A stretch of 64,000 nucleotides of DNA from Reyranella sp. (lineage in GTDB: Bacteria > Pseudomonadota > Alphaproteobacteria > Reyranellales > Reyranellaceae), in NCBI RefSeq assembly GCF_017305915.1, contig NZ_JAFKJN010000009.1, positions 1 through 64,000 on the forward strand, written 5' to 3'. The position numbers and the translations under genes were made by a program. Below, piece by piece: positions 57,057-64,000 of this stretch (within the stretch, counting starts at the first letter, position 1; each line of letters begins with the position of its first letter). The notes beneath the pieces are model-generated. The model did not search any database and was not told the origin of the DNA. It saw nothing but the letters and a program-made list of their open reading frames with translations.

Positions 57057-58112
57057 TCAATAGTCGCCGAGGGCGCTCCTCACCTCCTCGAACAGCAGGC
57101 GATTGCCGAGCTCGCTGAAATGCACGTCGCCGCGGATGAAATACTTGGGCACCGCCACGGCGGCGGGTTCGCGGAAGAACGGGGCAAAGCCGTCGATGAA
57201 GCGGACACCGCGCGCGGCCGCCCACTGCCGCCAGTGGGTGACCTGGATGCTGTTGCGGTCGCCTGCCGCGACGTTGTCCGGCCAGGGATAGACGACGACC
57301 GTGAGGGCGCACTTCCACTCCCGGCAGAGGCCCGCGATCTTGTTCATGTTGGCATCGGCCAGCGCCAGCCCGCGGCGGCCCCATTCCTCCATGGCCTCGG
57401 GATCCAGCGACCAGGCCGCGCGCTCGCGTCCGAAGGAGCCCGCGGTGCTGAACGGCGAGGCGAGGTACAGGTCGTAGGTCAGCCTGAAGGTCGCGAAATT
57501 GCCGAGCAGGAACTGGCCGATATCGAACCAGTGACGCGTCGGCGCCATGGTGACCGTGCCGTCGTCCTTGACGCGATAGACGTTGGCCTCGTCGTCGATG
57601 TCGGAAAGATCGATGAAGACGTAGACCTCGGCGGGTGTGATGCCCAGCCGCTCGGCGGCTGAACGGAGTTTGCGATAGTAGATCAGCGGGCTGTACGACG
57701 TGACGCCGAGATTCCACACCGCCCGGCCGTGCTTCCCGGCGTAGCACGCCATGTGGCCGACGAAGCTGTTCTCGTAGCTCGTGCCGATGCCCTCGGTGAA
57801 CGAATCGCCGATCACGAAGATGGCCGGCCAGCTCTTCTGGCCCTCGCCGGGCGCGCACTGCCCGGTCCTGAAGCCGTAGCGATCGGTCTGAAAGGGATAG
57901 ACGATGTCGCCCCAGGCGCGCTCCGACGAGACGTTGGGGGCGAGGTCGTGATGCCAGGGCACCGAGATGTAGGAGCGCGTGTAGGCCGTCGCCGAGTCCG
58001 ACCAATTCCGCTTCAGGTCCGAGAACACCGTGGCCAGCAGGAGGTAGTCGAGAGCCAGCGTGATCAGCAGAACGGCGAAGACCTGCCGGACTACGCGCGC
58101 CACCACTCTCAT
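57057..58112 (-). CDS. membrane-anchored SGNH/GDSL hydrolase-like protein
   Basis: The 351-residue protein has one N-terminal transmembrane helix (residues 7-27) and a periplasmic SGNH domain. Ser104 lies in [12 protein letters not shown], Asn/Gly blocks follow (NLGVTSYSP), and the Asp329-x-His331 pair lies in [10 protein letters not shown]. It probably esterifies or hydrolyses acyl groups on a cell-surface polymer or lipid. It lies downstream of hpnN on the same strand, 102 nt away, which suggests but does not prove a role in envelope lipid modification. Confidence 0.85.
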   Translation of the reverse strand: MRVVARVVRQVFAVLLITLALDYLLLATVFSDLKRNWSDSATAYTRSYISVPWHHDLAPNVSSERAWGDIVYPFQTDRYGFRTGQCAPGEGQKSWPAIFVIGDSFTEGIGTSYENSFVGHMACYAGKHGRAVWNLGVTSYSPLIYYRKLRSAAERLGITPAEVYVFIDLSDIDDEANVYRVKDDGTVTMAPTRHWFDIGQFLLGNFATFRLTYDLYLASPFSTAGSFGRERAAWSLDPEAMEEWGRRGLALADANMNKIAGLCREWKCALTVVVYPWPDNVAAGDRNSIQVTHWRQWAAARGVRFIDGFAPFFREPAAVAVPKYFIRGDVHFSELGNRLLFEEVRSALGDY

Positions 58113-58214
58113 GCGAAGTCTACCTTAGACCGCATGGGTTGCAGGCTGGCAAAGATCACGCGGGACTGCATGTGCAAAATCCTGGCGCATACCGTCGCAA
58201 CGGCGCGCCGCTGC

Positions 58215-60809
58215 TCACTGTGTGAAGGACGGCGGCCGCGCGAGCAGCGCCGGGCGGACCAGCAAGGTGACCAGCAGTTCCCAGCCGAGCGAGATCATCA
58301 GCAGCCGGCCCATGCTGGCGGTGCCGGGATGGCTCGACAGCCACAGCGCGCCGAACGCCGTGGCGGTCGTGAGCGCGCTGAAGACCACGGCGCGCATCAG
58401 GCTCGACTGCAGCATCGCCGTCTCGCCGGCGCGCCAGGCCAGGACGAAGTAGATGTTGAAGGCCACGCCGACGCCGAACAGCAGCGGCAGGGCGATGATG
58501 TTGGCGAAATTCAGCGGCAGGTCCAGCGCCGCACAGGTGGCGAAGGTCAACAGGCCGCTCAGCAGCACCGGGATCAGCGTCAAGATGACGTCGCGCGCCC
58601 GTCGCAGCGCCAGCACGAGGATCACCGTGATCGAGACCAGCGAATAGACGCCGGCCTCCAGGAACGCGCGGACCACGCTGTTGCCCGAGGCTCGGGTGTC
58701 GATCGGCGAGCCGGTCGCATCGGGCGCGACGCTTTGCACGGCCAGGGCAAAGCGGCGCAGGGACGCTTCGTCCTGGCCGCCGCGCGGCAGGACCTGGATG
58801 CGGACCCGGCCGTCCTTGGCGACCCAGTCGGCGACCAGTTGGCGCGGCAGGTTTTCGGGCGTGATCGGCTGGGCTTTGAGCATCGCCCGGACCTGATCGA
58901 GCAGGACCTTCAGCGGCGTGTCCACGGCCGACGCTGCCGCGGCGCGGGCTTCAGGCGCTGCGCCCCGCAATTTTTCCAGGGCATCGGCGAGACGGCGGGC
59001 AGCGATCGCACCGCTGTTGTTCACCTCGTCCGTCCCCTGCCGCAACGCCGTCGCGGTTGCGGACAAGGCCTCCTGCACCTCCGCATCCGACGGCGGTGCG
59101 CGCGGCGGCACGGCGAGAACCGGCTCTAAGCGCTTGGCGACGTCGCCGATCAGCGCCAGCTTCTCCGGCTGCTCGGTTGGAACGAAGGTCGAGAGCGTCA
59201 CCGTCCTGGAAACCTCGGGCAGGGCCGCGAGCCGCGGCACCAGGCGCTTTGCGTCGTCCAGCGAAGGCGCGAGCACGCTGATCGCGTTGGGCGTCCATTC
59301 CGGATCGTCGGCCAGCGCGTCGAGCGTCGTCATCGACTCGACGGTGCGGCTCTTGAGGTTGAGCGGATCGAAGTCGAAGCGCAGCCACGGCAGCAGGGCC
59401 AGGGAGCCCACCGCCGCCGCGACCGCCACGCCGAGGACGGCGCGGCGGCGCCGCTGGATGAAGGTGTCGACGGGCGCCAGCATCGGAAAGCCGACCTCGG
59501 CCATGCCCGTGCCGGACGGGCGCAGCACCATCAGCAGTGCCGGCAGCAGGACGATCGTCAGCACGAAGGCCACGACCATGCCGAGGCCCGCGATCGCGCC
59601 GAGCTCGGCCACGCCGACATAGGTCGTCGGCAGGAAGGAAAAGAAGCCGACGCTGATCGCCGCCGCGGAAAGGGCCAGCGCCGGCCCGACGCCGCCGGCG
59701 GCGGCAATCAACGCGCCGGCAAGCTTCGGATGGGTGAGCCGCTCGGCACGGCTGCGCACGCTGTACTGGATGTTGAAGTCGACGCCGAGGCCGACGAAGA
59801 GCGGGATGAAGGCGACCGAGATCAGGTTGAAGCGGCCGATCACGAGCAGGCCGATGGCGGCGGTGATCACCAGGCCGATGAAGGTGGTCAGCAGCATGGC
59901 GATGACGGTGCGGGCCGAATGCACCGACAGCCACAGGATGACCAGCAACGCCGTGACCATGCCGCCCATCAGCGTGTCGGCGTCCGAGGCCAGCGAGCCG
60001 AACTCCTCGTCCGCCAGCGGCACCTGGCCGGTGAGGCGCACGGTGACGCCATGTGCCGGATCGAGGCCCAGCGAGCGGGCCGTCTCGCGAATGACGGCGC
60101 TTGCCGCGGCGCCCGGTTGCAATTCGGCGAATTGCAGGACGGGCTGAACCAGGATGACCTGTCGGGTGTCCGCGAGGTCGGTGGCGGTGCCCATCAGGAA
60201 TCGTCGCCACGACAGGAAGGCGGGCTGTCCGGCGGCGACCTTTTCGAAGGTCTCTGCCAGCGCCGTCATCGTGGGCTCGAGGTCGGCGAGCTTCACTTGC
60301 CCGTACTTCACGCCCTGCAGGCCGCCGGACAGCGTGGCGAGCACGCCCCGGAGGCTCGGATCGGCCGCCAGCGCCGCCAGCATCGGCTGCGCGCGCGCGA
60401 GGCCTTCGGTCCTCGCGCGAACCTCTGCCAGCGGCGGCAGCAACAGTCCGTTCTGCGCGAAGAACGGGCCACCCTGCGGCTGCTCCACGCTCTTGAACAG
60501 ATGCGGCTTGGCCCTCAACGCCTCGGTCAGGCGCGCGGCGGCGCGATCGGCCAGTTCCGGCGTCTTGCCGTCGACCACGACCATGGTCAGGCCCCCGAGC
60601 TGCGGGAAAGCCGCCTGGAAGTCGAGGACGCGTTGCCGCCAATCGATCCTGGGCGAGATCAGCTCTTCGGTATTGGCCGTCATGGTAAAATGCCGCGCGG
60701 CGTAAACCCCGGCGACGGCCGTCAGCAGGGCGGCGACGAGCACGACGATTGCCGGACGACGGGTGCTGACGGCAACGATACGGCCGATCAGCGGGATAGG
60801 GGTGGACAA
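58215..60809 (-). CDS. hpnN: MMPL/RND transporter, hopanoid transport protein HpnN
   Basis: HpnN moves hopanoids from the inner to the outer membrane. The 864-residue protein has the duplicated RND layout: TM1 near residues 20-38, a periplasmic domain, a block of TM segments near 270-410 (with FVGLGVDFNIQYSVRSR), then a second half ending in another TM block (LLFGVGVAFNIYFVLAWRAG). The early RHFTMTANTEELISPRIDWR motif is characteristic of HpnN. Neighbouring IspH and HpnH support the assignment. It is divergent from the ferritin-like gene. Confidence 0.9.
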   Translation of the reverse strand: MSTPIPLIGRIVAVSTRRPAIVVLVAALLTAVAGVYAARHFTMTANTEELISPRIDWRQRVLDFQAAFPQLGGLTMVVVDGKTPELADRAAARLTEALRAKPHLFKSVEQPQGGPFFAQNGLLLPPLAEVRARTEGLARAQPMLAALAADPSLRGVLATLSGGLQGVKYGQVKLADLEPTMTALAETFEKVAAGQPAFLSWRRFLMGTATDLADTRQVILVQPVLQFAELQPGAAASAVIRETARSLGLDPAHGVTVRLTGQVPLADEEFGSLASDADTLMGGMVTALLVILWLSVHSARTVIAMLLTTFIGLVITAAIGLLVIGRFNLISVAFIPLFVGLGVDFNIQYSVRSRAERLTHPKLAGALIAAAGGVGPALALSAAAISVGFFSFLPTTYVGVAELGAIAGLGMVVAFVLTIVLLPALLMVLRPSGTGMAEVGFPMLAPVDTFIQRRRRAVLGVAVAAAVGSLALLPWLRFDFDPLNLKSRTVESMTTLDALADDPEWTPNAISVLAPSLDDAKRLVPRLAALPEVSRTVTLSTFVPTEQPEKLALIGDVAKRLEPVLAVPPRAPPSDAEVQEALSATATALRQGTDEVNNSGAIAARRLADALEKLRGAAPEARAAAASAVDTPLKVLLDQVRAMLKAQPITPENLPRQLVADWVAKDGRVRIQVLPRGGQDEASLRRFALAVQSVAPDATGSPIDTRASGNSVVRAFLEAGVYSLVSITVILVLALRRARDVILTLIPVLLSGLLTFATCAALDLPLNFANIIALPLLFGVGVAFNIYFVLAWRAGETAMLQSSLMRAVVFSALTTATAFGALWLSSHPGTASMGRLLMISLGWELLVTLLVRPALLARPPSFTQ

Positions 60810-60955
60810 GAAGAGCCTCGAGAGGGGATGCGATGGGGCTGGGTTGAGCCAAGTCCGTGCACCGGACCTGTCAAGAGTCGTTGACGGCGGTTCCGTGCAT
60901 GGACAAGACCAAACCGGCGGCTTTCAATGGCAGCAGCGAAGCAAGGTGAGTTAGC

Positions 60956-61858
60956 ATGAAAATTGGCTCGCAAGAACATCGCGATGCGTTCTGCGCGCAC
61001 TTCATGCAGACTTACATCGACTATGATCCCAAGACGTTGCCCTGGCCGGAGCTGGATGCGGACGGGCTGCGCCGCCTGCAGGCCGTGCCGTTCTGGGAGG
61101 AGGTCTTCTATACCGAGCGCCGTGCCGGCGCGATCGTCGCTGCCTTCACCGAAACCGTCAGCGATCCCGTCCTCAAGGAGGCGCTGGCCTTGCAGGGCGA
61201 GGAGGAGACGCGGCATGCCAACCTGATCCGGGTGATGATCGACCGCTACGGCCTCGATGCGCCGGAGCGGCCGATGGAGAATCTCGGCTCGGACATCGAG
61301 ACACGCTTCAAGGACTTCGGCTTCGGCGAATGCCTCGATTCATTCCTGGGCTTCGGCCTGTTCAAGATCGCGTGGCAGGCCGAGTTCCTGCCGCGTGAGC
61401 TGCTGAAGATCTTCGAGACGCTGATGTTCGAGGAGACGCGCCATATCGTCTTCTTCATCAATTGGATGGCCTATACGGAAGCGCGGCGCGGCTGGCTCGC
61501 CCGCACGGTCTCGCCGTTGACCAGCCTGCACTACTATCTGCGGGCCCTGAATCGCATGGCGGGCCTGGCGCACCGCGGCAAGCAGTTGAATGACGGCAAG
61601 AACTTCGCCGCCACGCAGGTCGGCATGTTCCTGGACGGTTTCAACTTCCGGCGCTTCCTCGAAGATTGCTACGCCGAGAATCGCCGCCGCATGAGCGTGT
61701 TCGAGCCGGAGTTGCTGCGGCCGAGCTTCCTGCCGCAGCTCGCGGAAGTGGCCCTCAAGGCGCTGCGCCTGTGGAGCGTGCGTGCCGAGGTCGAGCCCAA
61801 CACCGTCTCGTTGCCGCCCCTGCGCGGCGCCCGCATCCGGGAGAAGACCGACTTCTAG
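60956..61858 (+). CDS. ferritin-like di-iron domain protein in the hopanoid locus
   Basis: A 300-residue, mostly helical protein with two ExxH motifs, GEEETRHANL (Glu84, His87) and FEETRHIVFF (Glu160, His163), plus Glu143 and Glu48/Glu49/Glu54 as other possible ligands. This spacing is that of a ferritin-like or oxygenase-type four-helix di-iron site. AAGGTGAG precedes the ATG by 6 nt. It lies between hpnN and ispH-hpnH, suggesting an oxidation step in hopanoid or membrane-lipid metabolism. That role is inference. Confidence 0.78.
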   Translation: MKIGSQEHRDAFCAHFMQTYIDYDPKTLPWPELDADGLRRLQAVPFWEEVFYTERRAGAIVAAFTETVSDPVLKEALALQGEEETRHANLIRVMIDRYGLDAPERPMENLGSDIETRFKDFGFGECLDSFLGFGLFKIAWQAEFLPRELLKIFETLMFEETRHIVFFINWMAYTEARRGWLARTVSPLTSLHYYLRALNRMAGLAHRGKQLNDGKNFAATQVGMFLDGFNFRRFLEDCYAENRRRMSVFEPELLRPSFLPQLAEVALKALRLWSVRAEVEPNTVSLPPLRGARIREKTDF

Positions 61859-62096
61859 CCGCGCCTGCTTTTTGTGCGCTTTGTATGCCAAATGCGCATA
61901 CCGTCCCGTCACCCCGAGGCTTGTATCTGAAGCAGCGGTATCGGAATATTTGGTATTGGTAGGGCGAGGCCTGATCCAGGACCTCGCGCGGCCCGAAGAC
62001 CATGGGTAATTGGCAGATCTGCAATTGCGACTCTGGGAAAAGCATCCCATCTAGTCGTAGTTCGACCACGACAGCCCATCTAAGGAGTCGATCTGG

Positions 62097-63050
62097 ATGC
62101 GGGTTCTTCTGGCTCAACCTCGGGGCTTTTGCGCGGGCGTCGTGCGGGCAATCGATATCGTCAACCGGTCGCTCGAGAAGTTCGGGCCGCCGGTCTATGT
62201 GCGTCACGAGATTGTCCACAACCGGCATGTGGTTGAAACGCTCGAGCGCAAGGGCGCGGTGTTCGTCGAGAACCTCGAGGAGATTCCGGACGGGGCGGTG
62301 ACGATCTTCAGCGCCCACGGCGTGGCGCAGTCGATCATCGACGAGGCCAAGGGTCGCGGCCTGCCGGTGCTCGACGCGACCTGTCCGTTGGTTACCAAGG
62401 TGCATATCCAGGGCAAGCGCTATGTCGCGCGCGGCCGGACCCTGATCCTGATCGGCCATGCCGGCCATCCCGAAGTCGAGGGCACGATCGGGCAGGTCGG
62501 CGGGCCGGTTCACCTCGTCTCCACGATCGAGGACGTGGTGCGTCTCGACATTCCCAACGATGCGCCGGTGGCCTACGTCACTCAGACCACGCTCAGCGTC
62601 GACGATACCCGCGGCGTCATCGCGTCGCTGCAGGCGCGGTTCAGCGATCTGCAGGGCCCGGATGTCGCGGACATCTGCTATGCCACGCAGCATCGCCAGT
62701 CGGGCGTGCGGCAGTTGTGCGACATGGTCGAACTGCTGCTGGTTGTGGGCAGCCAGAATAGCTCCAACTCCAACCGCCTGCGCGAGATCGGTGTGGAGCG
62801 CGGCATTCCGAGCTACCTGATAGCCGACGGCAGCGTGCTCGATCCGGCATGGCTCGAGGGCGTGAAGACCGTGGGCCTGACGGCCGGCGCCTCGGCGCCC
62901 GAAGAGCTGGTGCTCGACGTCATCGAGGCGCTGCGCCGGCACGGCCCGGTCGAGGTCGAGGAAATGGACGGCGTGCGCGAGACGCTCGAGTTCCGGTTGC
63001 CCCGGGAGCTGCGCGAGCCTGCCGATGAAGCTTTGGTGACGGACCGGTAA
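62097..63050 (+). CDS. ispH: 4-hydroxy-3-methylbut-2-enyl diphosphate reductase
   Basis: IspH is the last enzyme of the MEP pathway and makes IPP and DMAPP. The 317-residue protein has the three iron-sulfur cysteines: Cys12 (PRGFCAGV), Cys96 ([11 protein letters not shown]) and Cys194 ([10 protein letters not shown]). It also keeps [16 protein letters not shown] and SSNSNRL, all family marks. It supplies C5 units that become squalene and hopanoids, matching hpnH 11 nt downstream. The 238 nt upstream hold a small GTATGC/GCATAC inverted repeat near 61885 and no gene. Confidence 0.96.
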   Translation: MRVLLAQPRGFCAGVVRAIDIVNRSLEKFGPPVYVRHEIVHNRHVVETLERKGAVFVENLEEIPDGAVTIFSAHGVAQSIIDEAKGRGLPVLDATCPLVTKVHIQGKRYVARGRTLILIGHAGHPEVEGTIGQVGGPVHLVSTIEDVVRLDIPNDAPVAYVTQTTLSVDDTRGVIASLQARFSDLQGPDVADICYATQHRQSGVRQLCDMVELLLVVGSQNSSNSNRLREIGVERGIPSYLIADGSVLDPAWLEGVKTVGLTAGASAPEELVLDVIEALRRHGPVEVEEMDGVRETLEFRLPRELREPADEALVTDR

Positions 63051-63061
63051 GGAGCGGCGTC

Positions 63062-64000
63062 GTGGGAATTCCTCTGCTGCAGGCGGCCCGCATCGGGGCC
63101 TATGTGCTGCGCCAGCATCTTGTCGGGCGCAAGCGCTATCCGCTGGTGCTGATGCTGGAGCCGTTGTTCCGCTGCAACCTGGCCTGCGCCGGTTGCGGCA
63201 AGATCGACTACCCCGATGAGATCCTCAATCAGCGCCTGTCGTACGACGAGTGCATGGAGGCGATCGACGAATGCGGCGCGCCGGTGGTCTCGGTCGCCGG
63301 CGGCGAGCCGCTGCTCCATCGCGAGATGCCGCAGATCGTCAAGGGCTTCCTTGCGCGCAAGAAGTTCGTGATCCTGTGCACCAACGCGCTGCTGCTGGCC
63401 AAGAAGATCGACGACTTCCAGCCGCATCCGTCCTTCACCTGGTCGATCCATCTCGACGGCAACCAGGCGATGCACGACAAGTCGGTCTGCCAGGGCGGCG
63501 TCTACGACAAGGCGGTTGAGGCGATCCGGCTCGCCAAGTCGAAGGGCTTCCGAGTCAGCATCAACTGCACGTTGTTCAACGATGCCGATCCGGCGGCGGT
63601 CGCCGCCTTCTTCGACGACATGAAGACGCTGGGGCTGGACGGCATCACCGTCTCGCCGGGCTATGCCTACGAGCGCGCGCCCGACCAGCAGCACTTCCTC
63701 AACCGCACCAAGACCAAGGAGCTGTTCCGCGGTGTCCTGGCGCGCGGGCGGGGCGGGCGGAAGTGGCCGTTCAGCCAGTCGATCATGTTCCTGAACTTCC
63801 TCGCGGGGAACGAGGCCTATCACTGCACGCCGTGGGGCAACCCGACGCGCACCGTGTTCGGCTGGCAGAAGCCCTGCTATCTGCTGGGCGAAGGCTACGC
63901 CAAGACCTTCCGCGAGCTGATGGAAGACACCGAGTGGGACAAGTACGGCGTCGGCAACTACGAGAAGTGCGCCGACTGCATGGTCCATTCCGGCTTCGAG
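63062..64000 (+). CDS. hpnH: adenosyl-hopane synthase HpnH (radical SAM), truncated by window end
   Basis: HpnH joins a 5'-deoxyadenosyl radical to diploptene, the first step of extended hopanoids. The radical-SAM cluster motif is FRCNLACAGCGKIDY with Cys38, Cys42 and Cys45, followed by VVSVAGGEPLLH. A C-terminal cysteine-rich part begins (CADCMVHSGFE). The start is GTG 63062, giving VGIPLLQAARIGAYVL, with AAGGAG 6-7 nt upstream. The 313 codons shown are open to the end of the window; intact HpnH is about 380 residues. Confidence 0.94.
   Translation, partial: MGIPLLQAARIGAYVLRQHLVGRKRYPLVLMLEPLFRCNLACAGCGKIDYPDEILNQRLSYDECMEAIDECGAPVVSVAGGEPLLHREMPQIVKGFLARKKFVILCTNALLLAKKIDDFQPHPSFTWSIHLDGNQAMHDKSVCQGGVYDKAVEAIRLAKSKGFRVSINCTLFNDADPAAVAAFFDDMKTLGLDGITVSPGYAYERAPDQQHFLNRTKTKELFRGVLARGRGGRKWPFSQSIMFLNFLAGNEAYHCTPWGNPTRTVFGWQKPCYLLGEGYAKTFRELMEDTEWDKYGVGNYEKCADCMVHSGFE

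Noticed and set aside
54562..57063. 833-codon plus-strand ORF opposite the RND genes
   Set aside because: Shadow of the transporter and adaptor; no recognised domain.

Overview
The window is GC-rich bacterial DNA, almost fully coding, with short gaps and frequent ATGA/GTGA stop-start overlaps. Gene content points to a free-living soil or plant-associated alphaproteobacterium: a GlgE-type glycogen/trehalose operon with the long GlgE form, hopanoid genes (hpnN, hpnH) next to ispH, an FnrL-like regulator, an ExoD protein, and many GMC, luciferase-like and amidohydrolase catabolic enzymes. A Rhodospirillales/Hyphomicrobiales-type host (for example Reyranella-like) is inference; there is no rRNA, tRNA or other taxonomic marker here. 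I saw no CRISPR array, integrase, transposase or complete insertion sequence. Positions 1-123 hold no gene I can support.

Layout. (1) 124-5285: serine hydrolase and GMC oxidoreductase pair (minus), SnoaL-like protein and ICL/PEP-mutase-family lyase (plus), glutathione transferase (minus). (2) 5602-19965, minus: one translationally coupled operon glgE - treS/maltokinase fusion - glgB - glgX - treZ - malQ - remnant of treY. It would turn trehalose into alpha-glucan through maltose-1-phosphate and branch and trim the polymer. The trehalose-from-glucan branch is broken in this window because treY is only a 40-codon stump. (3) 20033-32228: a catabolic stretch with two tandem NtaA-type flavin monooxygenases, a D-aminoacylase-type amidohydrolase, a GMC oxidoreductase, a BKACE-type enzyme, a Gfo/Idh/MocA dehydrogenase, a bestrophin-like membrane protein, another LLM oxidoreductase, a bile-acid-symporter-family carrier, and an amidohydrolase with an altered metal motif. 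(4) 32406-42175: a stress or low-oxygen type region with four small proteins (one of 30 codons), an ExoD protein, an LLM oxidoreductase, PPK2 with an Fnr/FixK-type box upstream, a decayed small gene, an Fnr-type regulator keeping four candidate Fe-S cysteines, an OprD-type porin, and a phosphotransacetylase/acetate kinase pair. (5) 42392-52295: a DUF5681 protein facing a seven-gene minus-strand cluster (PhyH dioxygenase, IlvD/Edd dehydratase, HpaB-type monooxygenase, dienelactone hydrolase, DUF6295 protein, HyuA, HyuB), probably one unknown degradation pathway. (6) 52438-56799: an RND efflux pump and its adaptor, then a small iorA-type remnant. (7) 57057-64000: an SGNH hydrolase, hopanoid transporter HpnN, a divergent ferritin-like di-iron protein, IspH, and HpnH cut by the window end.

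The most informative oddities are the treY stump, the extra non-catalytic amylase-like half of GlgE, the His-to-Cys change in the amidohydrolase at 30918, the di-iron protein in the hopanoid locus, the seven-gene HyuAB/HpaB/IlvD/PhyH cluster, and several palindromic intergenic elements.
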